64,000 bases of DNA from contig OZ220497.1 of the NCBI GenBank assembly GCA_965116245.1, forward strand, positions 744,001-808,000, written 5' to 3'. Under the pieces are notes generated by a model, which was given only the letters and a program-made list of their open reading frames with translations, made no database searches and was not told the origin of the DNA. Below are positions 42,155-49,807 of this stretch, piece by piece (within the stretch, counting starts at the first letter, position 1; each line of letters opens with the position of its first letter). Source of the DNA: Poriferisodalis sp965116245 (GTDB lineage Bacteria; Actinomycetota; Acidimicrobiia; Acidimicrobiales; Poriferisodalaceae). The position numbers and the translations under genes are program-made.

Positions 42155-43138
42155 ATGAAGTACGCCGCTCCAACCACCGTCGATGAAGCTCGCGCGCTGC
42201 TCGCAGCTAACGCCGACGCGATCTTGTTTGCGGGCGCCACTGACGTGGTGCCACAACTGCGCGCCAGCCAATCCGAACCGGCGATGCTGGTTGACCTCAA
42301 GAAGATCGACCGTCTGATGTCGGTTAGCCGAGATGGCGACACTTGGTGTGTGGGGGCCGCGGTTCCAGCTTCGGAGCTAACCCGCAATGTCGAGTTCAAC
42401 CGCGACTTTCCGGGCCTCTGCGAAGCTGCTGGCCTCATTGGATCGGACCAGATCCAGAATCGCTCAAGCCTGGGTGGGAACCTCTGCAATGCGTCTCCCG
42501 CTGCGGATACGGTCCCGGCACTTGTCGTGAACGACGCTCTCGCCGTGATAGCAGGCACGCACGGAGAGCGGCGTGTCCCGGTAGCCGACGTGGTTACTGG
42601 TCCCGGTCGGACGTCCCTGGCGCACGATGAGATTGTCGTGTGCTTTAAGTTCTCTCGCCAGCCAGCGCTTACCTCCGATGCGTACCTGCGGCTCACCCCG
42701 CGTAGCGAGATGGACATCGCAGTTGTGGGCGCCGCTGTCCGACTCACGCTGGCCAGCCAGGATGCCGCTGGCAAGGACCCAACTGGCAATGGCCCTCCTG
42801 ATGGGGGCCAGACTGAAGGGGGCTCTCTTGAGGGCTACACAGTTAGCGCAGCCGCGGTGGCTTTGGGCGCTGTGGCGCCGACCGTTGTGCGTGTACCGGC
42901 GGCGGAAGCGGTCTTGGTCGGCAGTCGCTTGGACGACGAAACGCTGGCCGCTGCGGCGGCGGCCGCCAGTGACGCCTGCAATCCCGTCGATGACAAGCGG
43001 GGCACGATTGACTACCGACGCCAGGTGGCCGGTGTGCTCACCCGTCGAGCCGCGCGCATAGCTGCCGATCGAATCCGCGCATCAAACGGACGAGTTTCCA
43101 GCAATGAGACCGACAAAGAGAATGGGGCCTCACAATGA
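42155..43138 (+). CDS. Molybdenum hydroxylase, FAD-binding medium subunit (CoxM/XdhB-like)
   Basis: Passes electrons between the iron-sulfur subunit and acceptor through FAD. 327 residues; the N-terminal FAD-binding fold shows LFAGATDVVPQLR and SSLGGNLCNASPAADTVPALV, the latter the typical FAD motif. A short Gly/Pro-rich insert (DPTGNGPPDGGQTEGGS) lies near residues 207-225. ATG with GGGAG upstream. First gene of a medium-small-large operon; the small subunit overlaps by 4 bp. Confidence 0.93.
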   Translation: MKYAAPTTVDEARALLAANADAILFAGATDVVPQLRASQSEPAMLVDLKKIDRLMSVSRDGDTWCVGAAVPASELTRNVEFNRDFPGLCEAAGLIGSDQIQNRSSLGGNLCNASPAADTVPALVVNDALAVIAGTHGERRVPVADVVTGPGRTSLAHDEIVVCFKFSRQPALTSDAYLRLTPRSEMDIAVVGAAVRLTLASQDAAGKDPTGNGPPDGGQTEGGSLEGYTVSAAAVALGAVAPTVVRVPAAEAVLVGSRLDDETLAAAAAAASDACNPVDDKRGTIDYRRQVAGVLTRRAARIAADRIRASNGRVSSNETDKENGASQ

Positions 43139-43614
43139 CCCGTACCCACGTAACCTGCGAAGTCAACGGCGATGCTGTCGACTTCTTGACCCAAGATGGC
43201 GAATCGCTGCTCAACGCACTGCGGGATGAGCTTGGGCTCATGGGTGCGAAGGAGGGCTGCGGTACCGGTGATTGCGGTGCATGTTCCATCATCATGAACG
43301 GGCGCCTGCAGTGCTCGTGTCTGGTCTTCGCGCCCGAGGCTGACGGCACCGCCATCACTACCTGTGAGGGACTTGCCAGCTCCGATGAACTGCACCCTTT
43401 GCAGCAGTGCTTTTTGGAGGGCGCCGCTCTGCAATGCGGCATCTGCACTCCTGGCTTCCTCATCGCCGCCAAAGCACTGCTGGATGAAAACCCAGAACCA
43501 ACCGAGACGCAGGTGCGCTACGCGCTCGCTGGCAACCTGTGCCGCTGCACCGGCTACGACAAGATCGTTCGTTCAGTGCTTGAGGCCGCCGTCCAGATAC
43601 GTACCGCCGCCTGA
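43135..43614 (+). CDS. Molybdenum hydroxylase, [2Fe-2S] small subunit (CoxS/XdhC-like)
   Basis: 159 residues carrying two [2Fe-2S] clusters. The N-terminal ferredoxin-type motif GCGTGDCGAC starts near residue 41, with a further Cys in LQCSCLV; the C-terminal cluster uses CGICTPG (~101) and CRCTGY (~136). The ATG overlaps the medium-subunit stop (ATGA). The stop codon is the first of a 14-bp repeat. Confidence 0.96.
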   Translation: MTRTHVTCEVNGDAVDFLTQDGESLLNALRDELGLMGAKEGCGTGDCGACSIIMNGRLQCSCLVFAPEADGTAITTCEGLASSDELHPLQQCFLEGAALQCGICTPGFLIAAKALLDENPEPTETQVRYALAGNLCRCTGYDKIVRSVLEAAVQIRTAA

Positions 43615-43658
43615 GCCCCGCCACCTAAACCCCACCGCCTGAACCCCGCCTCGTGAAC
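43603..43658. repeat. 14-bp stop-containing tandem repeat (x4) at the small-subunit 3' end
   Basis: ACCGCCGCCTGAGC, CCCGCCACCTAAAC, CCCACCGCCTGAAC, CCCGCCTCGTGAAC. Stops TGA 43612, TAA 43626, TGA 43640, TGA 43654 are exactly 14 bp apart, so all three frames receive a stop. Confidence 0.96.
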
Positions 43659-43782
43659 AAGGCTCGCCCTGCGTCACACGGCGCCCAGTCTCACTACAGG
43701 CCAGCACTGCCCAAGCCAGCACTGCCTAAGGCACAGCATCCCTACCTGCATCACTACCAGCATCCCTAAAGGAAGTCTGAAC

Positions 43783-46098
43783 ATGAGTACCACTGAAGCT
43801 CCCGCAGCCTCGTCTACCAGCGAGGCTGCTTCCAGCAAGTCCGCTACTGCCAACGGCAATGGCAGCTCCAACGGTGCCAGCTACCGCTGGGTGGGCACGC
43901 GCCCGGTCCGTCACGACGGGATTGACAAGGTTGCAGGCAAGGCCCGGTTTGCGGCTGATTTGGTCTTGCCGGGAATGCTGTACGGACACATCCTGCGTTC
44001 GCCGCATCCTCACGCTCGGATTGTCTCGATCGACACGTCTAAAGCTGCATCGATGCCCGGCGTGAAGGCTGTCGTTACTGGGGCTGACTTCCCGGAGGCT
44101 CCGGCGAAGGGCGCTACCCGTGGGCTGATGTGTACAGTGATGGCGCGCGACAAGGTGCTGTACAACGGCCATGCGGTAGCGGCGGTGGCCGCAACTACGC
44201 GCCGCGAAGCCGCAGCGGCTGCCGCAGCTATTGAGGTCACCTACGAGCTGCTACCGCACGTGTTGAACATCTCCGACGCGATGGCCGACGATGCGCCGGT
44301 GCTGCACGACAACCTGTTCACGCGTGGCGTTGATCCACGGCCACAGGAGCCTTCCAATGTTGCAGCCCGCACCGTCTACGAGCGCGGGGATGTGGAGCAA
44401 GGATTCACGGAAGCCGACATCGTGGTGGAGCGGGAGTTTTCGACCCAGGCGGTCCATCAGGGCTATATCGAGCCTCACGCCTGCGTTGTGGACTGCGACC
44501 AAGAAGGCAAAGCAGTCATTTGGGCTTCCTCCCAAGGCCACTTTATGGTGCGAGCCTCAACCGCCACCGTTCTGGGTTGGGACACGTCGCGCATCAAGGT
44601 GATTCCCGCAGAAATTGGCGGCGGCTTCGGCGGAAAGACGACCATCTACATAGAGCCAGTGGCAGCGCTGCTATCCACGAAGGCGGGTCGGCCCGTGAAG
44701 ATTGTGATGAGCCGCGAGGACGTATTCCGGGCTACCGGGCCCGCTCCGGGGTCGATTGTCAAGTTGAAGGTGGGTGCCCGCAACGATGGCACGATCACCA
44801 CCGCGAAAGCCTGGCTGGCCTACGAGAATGGAGCGTTCCAGGGCGTCGCCGCGATGCTGGGGTGCATGTGCGTGGTGTCTGCCTACACGCTTGATCATCT
44901 CTACGTTGAGGGCTACGACGTGGTACTCAATCGGCCAGTCAACGCCGCTTACCGAGCGCCATCGGCCCCCGCGGCAGCGTTCGCGATGGATTCCGTGGTT
45001 GACGAAATTGCTGAGCGTGTCGGTATGGATCCGATTGATTTGCGCCTGCGTAACTGCCCCGCCCAAGGCGATCCAACACCGTACGGGCCCAAATGGCCGA
45101 CGATCGGTCTGCGGGAATGCCTGGAAGCGATCCGCGATAGCGATCACTACCAATCTGAGCTGGTGCCCGGACGCGGGCGCGGCGTAGCCAGCGGGTTCTG
45201 GTTCAACATCGGTGAGGCATCTAGTGCGACCGTCAACTTGAACGAAAACGGCACGGCCACCGTGATTACTGGCAGTCCCGACATTGGTGGAAGCAGAGCA
45301 TCAATGGCGCTCATGGCCGCCGAAGAGTTGGGTCTGGACGTGCAGTTGATTCAACCGATTGTGGGTGACACTGAGGTCGTTGGCTTTACCGACGTCACCG
45401 AGGGCAGCCGTGCCACTTTCGCGACCGGAATGGCCGTCGTGGAAGCCTGCCGTGACCTTAAGCAGCAGCTATGCAAGCGCGCTGCCAAGACATGGGATTG
45501 CGATGTGATCGAGGTTGTGTGGGAAGACGGCTCCGCCGTACACACCCAGGCGAGCCACGAACCCTTGACGCTGGCTGCCATCTGTGGCAATGCGAAGCGC
45601 ACCGGCGGGCCGCTGGGCGCCACCGCATCGTTGAATGCCCGCGGTGCCGGTCCCGCATTTTCGGTTCAGGTAGCCGACGTCTCGGTTGACACCGACACCG
45701 GACAAATAGCCGTTGAGCGTTACACGACAGCGCAAGATGCTGGCACGGCGATCCATCCGAGCTACGTCGAAGGCCAAATGCAAGGCGGCGTTGTGCAGGG
45801 CATCGGCTGGGCGCTCAATGAGGAGTACATCTACTCCGAAGACGGCGACCTTGAGAATGCTGGATTTCTGGACTACCGCATGCCGGTGGCGTCAGATCTG
45901 CCGATGATCGAGACGGTCATTGTGGAGGTTCCAAATCCTGCGCATCCCTATGGTGTACGCGGTGTGGGCGAGGTGGGCATCGTGCCGCCGCTGCCTGTAA
46001 TGGCCAACGCTGTGGCCGACGCCACCGGCGTGCGCATCAGCGACCTGCCGCTCTCGCCGCCGCGAGTGTTGGCAGCGCTGAACTCGACCGCGAGCTAG
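43783..46098 (+). CDS. Molybdenum hydroxylase, molybdopterin large subunit (xanthine dehydrogenase family)
   Basis: 771 residues with a Ser/Ala/Asn-rich N-terminal ~33 residues before WVGTRPVRHDGIDKVAGKARFAADL. The cofactor-binding GGGFGGK is near residue 279 and a putative catalytic Glu in GVGEVGIVPPLP near 729. At the active-site loop it reads AYRAPSAP (~388). Form I CO dehydrogenase has AYRCSFR and form II AYRGAGR, so this is not a CO dehydrogenase by that criterion; it is a member of the xanthine dehydrogenase/aldehyde oxidase superfamily with unknown substrate. AGGAAG precedes the ATG. Confidence 0.92.
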   Translation: MSTTEAPAASSTSEAASSKSATANGNGSSNGASYRWVGTRPVRHDGIDKVAGKARFAADLVLPGMLYGHILRSPHPHARIVSIDTSKAASMPGVKAVVTGADFPEAPAKGATRGLMCTVMARDKVLYNGHAVAAVAATTRREAAAAAAAIEVTYELLPHVLNISDAMADDAPVLHDNLFTRGVDPRPQEPSNVAARTVYERGDVEQGFTEADIVVEREFSTQAVHQGYIEPHACVVDCDQEGKAVIWASSQGHFMVRASTATVLGWDTSRIKVIPAEIGGGFGGKTTIYIEPVAALLSTKAGRPVKIVMSREDVFRATGPAPGSIVKLKVGARNDGTITTAKAWLAYENGAFQGVAAMLGCMCVVSAYTLDHLYVEGYDVVLNRPVNAAYRAPSAPAAAFAMDSVVDEIAERVGMDPIDLRLRNCPAQGDPTPYGPKWPTIGLRECLEAIRDSDHYQSELVPGRGRGVASGFWFNIGEASSATVNLNENGTATVITGSPDIGGSRASMALMAAEELGLDVQLIQPIVGDTEVVGFTDVTEGSRATFATGMAVVEACRDLKQQLCKRAAKTWDCDVIEVVWEDGSAVHTQASHEPLTLAAICGNAKRTGGPLGATASLNARGAGPAFSVQVADVSVDTDTGQIAVERYTTAQDAGTAIHPSYVEGQMQGGVVQGIGWALNEEYIYSEDGDLENAGFLDYRMPVASDLPMIETVIVEVPNPAHPYGVRGVGEVGIVPPLPVMANAVADATGVRISDLPLSPPRVLAALNSTAS

Positions 46099-46108
46099 TC
46101 GCCAACGG

Positions 46109-46206
46109 GCCAAATCAAACTGGCCAAATCAAACTGGCCAAATCAAACTGGCCAAATCAAACTGGCCAAATCAAACTGGCCAAATCAAACTGGCCAGATC
46201 AAACTC
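46109..46206. repeat. 14-bp tandem repeat (x7) downstream of the large subunit
   Basis: GCCAAATCAAACTG repeated six times almost without change, with a seventh variant GCCAGATCAAACTC. It begins 10 bp after the large-subunit stop. Unlike most arrays here the unit has no stop codon. Confidence 0.98.
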
Positions 46207-46268
46207 GCGGTACAGATATGGGCAGTCGCCGTACCACCCTGGGCGATCGGCCCGAGGAGCCGGTCTGG

Positions 46269-46301
46269 ATGTCTGAAAAACCAATCTGGGTAGCAACGTG
46301 A
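46269..46301 (+). pseudogene. Ten-codon mini-frame before the sulfur-carrier gene, possible gene remnant
   Basis: ATG-TCT... encodes MSEKPIWVAT then TGA, with GAGGAG about 9 nt upstream of the ATG and the next gene 6 bp after its stop. The peptide looks like the start of BNR/sialidase-like beta-propeller proteins (IWVATRKG...), which from memory often precede MoaD/ThiS-like genes. It could be a decayed remnant or a leader; the evidence is thin. Confidence 0.2.
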
Positions 46302-46307
46302 GGCGGG

Positions 46308-46556
46308 ATGGCGGTCGTTCATTTCTCAACCGATCAACGTAAGCACACGGGCGTCGCTGAGGTAACGGTCAGCGCCTCAAATGTGCGCGATCTGATCAAA
46401 CAGCTCGCAGCGCTCTACCCATCGCTGAACGCTCACCTTGTAGAAACCTCAGCCACCGCTGTCGCCATCGATGGCGAGATCATCCCCGACCCAATGCTCG
46501 AGGAACTAACCACCAGCTCAGAAGTACACCTAGTCCGCGCGCTAGCGGGCGGATAA
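46308..46556 (+). CDS. MoaD/ThiS-family sulfur-carrier protein
   Basis: 82-residue beta-grasp protein ending in the required Gly-Gly (EVHLVRALAGG), which is adenylated and thiocarboxylated in this family. Features: VTVSASNVRDLIKQLAALYPSLNAHL and AVAIDGEIIPDP. ATG with a GAGGCGGG ribosome site. Its place about 210 bp after a molybdenum hydroxylase suggests molybdopterin synthase small-subunit work, but no moaE or moeB is nearby and other sulfur-carrier roles are possible. Confidence 0.85.
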   Translation: MAVVHFSTDQRKHTGVAEVTVSASNVRDLIKQLAALYPSLNAHLVETSATAVAIDGEIIPDPMLEELTTSSEVHLVRALAGG

Positions 46557-46656
46557 GAAAACACAGTCGCCCGCTCGCGGGGGGGTAAGAAAATACAGCC
46601 ACCCACTAGCAGACCGATCAACCAACACAGCCACCCACTCGCAGGTGGATAAACCC
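46548..46656. repeat. 32-bp stop-containing repeat (x3) at the sulfur-carrier gene 3' end
   Basis: The segment GGATAAGAAAACACAGTCGC recurs as GGGTAAGAAAATACAGCCAC, then a diverged copy, then GGATAAACCC. TAA is at 46554 (the stop), 46586 and 46650; the position at 46618 has decayed to TCA. Confidence 0.88.
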
Positions 46657-46971
46657 GTCCCCCATACGGGCTGACAAACCAACCCAACCCGCTGGCGGCG
46701 AACGGCTAGCTATCCGGGCGACTAGTCAAAGGCAATTTGTCGGCCCGTTGCGCTATTTTGGTTTGCGCTATTTTGGGTTGCGCTGTTTTGGGGGGAGGGT
46801 GTGGGTTTGCCGGGTTCGGCGGCTTCGGGTTATGTGAGCGTTGGACGGGCAGGTGGAAGCCACGACGTGGACCAGCACATGGAACGGAACGCTGAGCACT
46901 GAGTCTGGCTCGTGCTGGGTCTGCTCATGCTGCGTCTGGCTCATACTGGGTCTGCTCATACTGAGTCTGGC
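46557..46971. other. 415-bp convergent spacer filled with short tandem arrays
   Basis: No gene seen. In order it contains the 32-bp array behind the sulfur-carrier gene, a 15-bp array (46748-46792), and the 15/16-bp array that runs into the DUF222/HNH stop (46895-46974). A terminator for either gene was not identified. Confidence 0.75.
46748..46792. repeat. 15-bp tandem repeat (x3)
   Basis: TTGCGCTATTTTGGT, TTGCGCTATTTTGGG, TTGCGCTGTTTTGGG, in the convergent spacer. Confidence 0.95.
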
Positions 46972-46974
46972 TCA
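46895..46974. repeat. 15/16-bp stop-containing tandem repeat (x5) at the DUF222/HNH 3' end
   Basis: Minus-strand units TGAGCCAGACTCAGTA, TGAGCAGACCCAGTA, TGAGCCAGACGCAGCA, TGAGCAGACCCAGCA, CGAGCCAGACTCAGTG alternate 16 and 15 bp. The first TGA (46972-46974) is the gene's stop. Confidence 0.97.
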
Positions 46975-48657
46975 TTCCAGTTGCGGGCGTTGTTGCAGGT
47001 TGGATCTGGTTGGTGCCGGGGTGACGCTCCAGCCTTGTTGGCAGCTTTGCTGACTTTTCGCGTTGTGATGGTTCGGTGCGGAACCCCACGGCGGGTGCAG
47101 CACCAGGTCGTACTCGTGCAAACGCTGGTGATGGCTATGGCACAACAGCGCCAGATTGTCGAGGCTGGTAGGACCGTTGTGGACCCAGTGCTCAATATGG
47201 TGTGCGTCGCAATGGACCGCAGCGCGGTCGCAGCCGGGCCAGACGCAGCCCTGATCGCGTGCGATTAGGGCTCTGCGAATTGCGGCTGGGACTGTGCGAG
47301 TAGCGCGTCCAACGTCAAGTACTTCGCTGGCTCCGCCCATCACGATTGGTATGACGCGGGCATCACAGGCAATCCGGCGCAAGTCGGCGGCGGTGAGCGC
47401 TGTGGCGTTCTCAGTGATCGCCGCCGCACCTGCAATCGACAAGAGATCAGTAGTTGCGGTCGTGGCAGCAGCCGAGCGACTAGCACCTTCGCCTGGGCTA
47501 CCCGCACGGACACCCTCACACAGCTCGTCCCGCGATGCGCGCAGACTGTGAGCTGGGGTTGCAGACGGGCCAGACACGACAGAGCTGGCACGGGCATCCG
47601 CGCCCTCGTTGGCACCTGGGCAGTCTTGTGATCTGCGCAGGTTGTCCAGCGTGGTGACGACGATCATCTCGGCTGAGCTTGGCGCAGACCCGATGGCATC
47701 ACTAGAGCCCTGAGATCCAGTGGCATCAATGTTGCCCTGGGGCTCGCTGAGCAGCGCTGCCAGTGCGTCCGCGGCTCGCTGTGGAACGCTGCGCCGCTGT
47801 GATGCGGGCCGGTCTTTGTCGCTTCGCCAATGTCGTTGTATGGCACGTACAAAGCGACGATTGATGGCATCACCGGTCAGCGCATCGAACTTTGCACGCA
47901 GGTGCCACATGCCATCATTTGCGTCGATCCACATTGAAGCTGATCGGGCCGCGCGTTGGCGAGCCAGTCGTTGCGCGTCGCTCTCTTGACGCGATGCAGC
48001 TTCGGCCGCAAGCACAGAACGTCTTGTTTGGTCTGCTGTTTGATGCTTCGCCTGTTGACACAGTTCACTTCGTACTGTGTCGGGCACGATTGCGCCAGCG
48101 ACCACGGCGGCTTGATCAGCGTTGATCTCACCGCGACCGAGCGCATCAGCTACCGGTGGCTGAGCGTGTACTGTCTGAGCGTCGCGTTCGATGCGCCGCG
48201 CCAACGCGCCACCCACTGATGTCGCGTTCACTAGCGTTTCGGCCCCTGTCGCTTCGCCGCGGCGCGCTGGCAGGCGACGTCGCACTGTTTCAGCGGTGAG
48301 CGCGCTGCGTGCCCCCTCCAGCATGTTGAGGGCACGTTGCACTGCCTGGGTACACCAGACCAGATCTTGGTCGCTAGCCGACTGCACTGCACCTACATCC
48401 ACCAACGGACCTGCGTCGGTCAGCGGTCCGACTGCAGCATCAACGGCATCCCGCACAGCACGTTCACCGCTGCCGTCTGCAAGTAGGCAGCGTCGCACTA
48501 GTTTGGCGCGCAGCACCCCCAAACCAGCGCTGTCCAAACAAGCACCGTCAACCAAGATTCGGCCAGAAGGCGGCTGGCCCTCAAACACCTGGCTATCGAC
48601 CAATTGGCCCTCAAACACCTGGCCATCGACACGCTGCCGGTGTGCGGTTGATGCCAT
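46972..48657 (-). CDS. DUF222 / HNH endonuclease-domain protein
   Basis: About 561 residues from the ATG (MASTAHRQRVDG); an upstream start 39 codons earlier is possible. The long DUF222 region (ADALGRGEINADQAAVVAGAI) is followed by a low-complexity linker and a C-terminal HNH motif: CVWPGC, CDAHHIEHW, NLALLCHSHHQRLHE, with Cys pairs and the HH catalytic site. This family is abundant and variable in actinobacteria and often linked to mobile DNA; function unproven. A repeated VDGQVFEGQLVDSQVFEGQ segment lies near the N-terminus. Confidence 0.9.
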   Translation of the reverse strand: MASTAHRQRVDGQVFEGQLVDSQVFEGQPPSGRILVDGACLDSAGLGVLRAKLVRRCLLADGSGERAVRDAVDAAVGPLTDAGPLVDVGAVQSASDQDLVWCTQAVQRALNMLEGARSALTAETVRRRLPARRGEATGAETLVNATSVGGALARRIERDAQTVHAQPPVADALGRGEINADQAAVVAGAIVPDTVRSELCQQAKHQTADQTRRSVLAAEAASRQESDAQRLARQRAARSASMWIDANDGMWHLRAKFDALTGDAINRRFVRAIQRHWRSDKDRPASQRRSVPQRAADALAALLSEPQGNIDATGSQGSSDAIGSAPSSAEMIVVTTLDNLRRSQDCPGANEGADARASSVVSGPSATPAHSLRASRDELCEGVRAGSPGEGASRSAAATTATTDLLSIAGAAAITENATALTAADLRRIACDARVIPIVMGGASEVLDVGRATRTVPAAIRRALIARDQGCVWPGCDRAAVHCDAHHIEHWVHNGPTSLDNLALLCHSHHQRLHEYDLVLHPPWGSAPNHHNAKSQQSCQQGWSVTPAPTRSNLQQRPQLE

Positions 48658-48871
48658 GACCGTCACCGTAAACGGGGGGTGTGACACAAACCGCGAGCCC
48701 ACAAGCCACAACCCAGCAAGTTGCGGAAGCAAGTTGCGGACCGGCAGGCACTTCGCAAACCAGCAGCTTCTCAATCAACCGGCGGCCGGGCACCAGACCG
48801 CGTATCAGGACCTCGCGCTGAACGAGGGCAAGCCCTAGGTCAAGGACAGAGATGCATGTGAGGCGCGTCAG

Positions 48872-49195
48872 CTACCAGTCTCGACGCGCTAGACGTACTG
48901 TGCGATCTCCCTCAAATGCTGGGTGCTGCTCACTGAACCGGTGACCACAGCTATCGCAGATCATCCGACGCCGCTTCCACACCAATGTCACCGGCCGACC
49001 TGACGCGTCCAAATCGCGGATATTCACGCAGCAGTGGTCATGCACCTGCTCACAGCGCTCCGAGCACTCTGGGCATCGCGGGTGGCGCACTGTTGACCGA
49101 ACCGCCACCTCCAGGCGATCTCGCTCGTCCACCAGCACGTCAATTACCTCGATCTGTGGCAACATCAGCCGCGTCTTGACGGAATCACGAGCCAT
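48872..49195 (-). CDS. Stand-alone ISL3-type zinc-finger protein (transposase N-terminal domain)
   Basis: 107 residues from the ATG (MARDSVKTRLMLPQIEVIDVL). CPECSERC ... CVNIRDLDASGRPVTLVWKRRRMICDSCGHRFSEQHP matches the zinc-binding N-terminus of ISL3-family transposases (two CxxC pairs). The following helix-turn-helix and DDE domains are missing, so it is either a transposase remnant or an independent DNA-binding protein. No inverted repeats were found around it. It is next to rpsJ at the island edge. Confidence 0.7.
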   Translation of the reverse strand: MARDSVKTRLMLPQIEVIDVLVDERDRLEVAVRSTVRHPRCPECSERCEQVHDHCCVNIRDLDASGRPVTLVWKRRRMICDSCGHRFSEQHPAFEGDRTVRLARRDW

Positions 49196-49380
49196 TGATT
49201 CTCTCCAGGGTTCGGCGCTAGGCGAACACCAGTCCCGGCAGGGCTTTGGCTCCGACAAACGGACCCTCATCCCCCCAAGACCGCTCCCCCCAAGGCCGCG
49301 AAGCCTCTGTTTCGTCAGGCACCTATCAACCAACAGCCTAGTCAGCCAGACACCTGGCAAGTCAAGCGCCTCGTCAGCGC

Positions 49381-49398
49381 CTAGCCGACGGGTTGCTA
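49381..49398. repeat. 15-bp repeat of the rpsJ stop
   Basis: Minus strand: the rpsJ stop TAG (49396-49398) is followed 15 bp on by a second in-frame TAG (49381-49383) within CCCTAGCAACCCGTCGGCTAGGC. Weak on its own. Confidence 0.5.
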
Positions 49399-49710
49399 GG
49401 GCTGGACTTTTAGTTCGATTTCTACGCCCGCCGGTAGGTCGAGACGCTGTAGCGAGTCGACTGTCTTGTCGGTGGGCTCAATCACGTCAATGAGACGCTT
49501 GTGGATGCGCATCTCAAAGTGCTCGCGCGAGTCCTTGTCTTTGTGGGGGGACCGCACAACCGTGTAGCGATGCTTCTCGGTCGGCAACGGTACGGGTCCG
49601 CGGACCTTGGCATTAGTGCGCAACACGGTCTCGGTGATCTTCTGCGCCGACTGGTCCACGATCTCGTGGTCGTAGGCCTTGAGCCGCATGCGGATCCGAG
49701 GAGCTGCCAT
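49396..49710 (-). CDS. rpsJ: 30S ribosomal protein S10 (uS10)
   Basis: 104 residues; RIRMRLKAYDHEIVDQSAQKITETV, GPVPLPTEKHRYTVVRSPHKDKDSREHFEMRIHKRLIDV. It is normally the first gene of the S10 operon. Here it ends the str group after tuf and is cut off from rplC by the island. Confidence 0.98.
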   Translation of the reverse strand: MAAPRIRMRLKAYDHEIVDQSAQKITETVLRTNAKVRGPVPLPTEKHRYTVVRSPHKDKDSREHFEMRIHKRLIDVIEPTDKTVDSLQRLDLPAGVEIELKVQP

Positions 49711-49761
49711 CTGAGTGCCTGTTCGTTCGCCTAGAAGTTGATTGTTTGGAGACTATTCGCC

Positions 49762-49787
49762 GTAGACCCGGGCCGTTTCCGGGCTAC
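49762..49787 (-). terminator. Stem-loop between tuf and rpsJ
   Basis: Arms GTAG-CCCGG and CCGGG-(T)-CTAC, a 9-bp stem with one bulged base and a 7-nt loop, in the 97-bp tuf-rpsJ spacer. There is no clear T-run, so attenuation or mRNA processing is as likely as termination. Confidence 0.4.
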
Positions 49788-49807
49788 CTACTGCGGATGT
49801 GCTCAGG

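Noticed and set aside
41983..42186. 67-codon open frame before the molybdenum hydroxylase operon
   Set aside because: Low-complexity repeat translation overlapping the start of the medium subunit; no ribosome site.
43783..46098. Aerobic carbon monoxide dehydrogenase large subunit
   Set aside because: Active-site loop AYRAPSAP matches neither form I (AYRCSFR) nor form II (AYRGAGR).
46109..46206. CRISPR array
   Set aside because: The 14-bp units are contiguous with no spacers; it is a simple tandem repeat. No cas genes are present.
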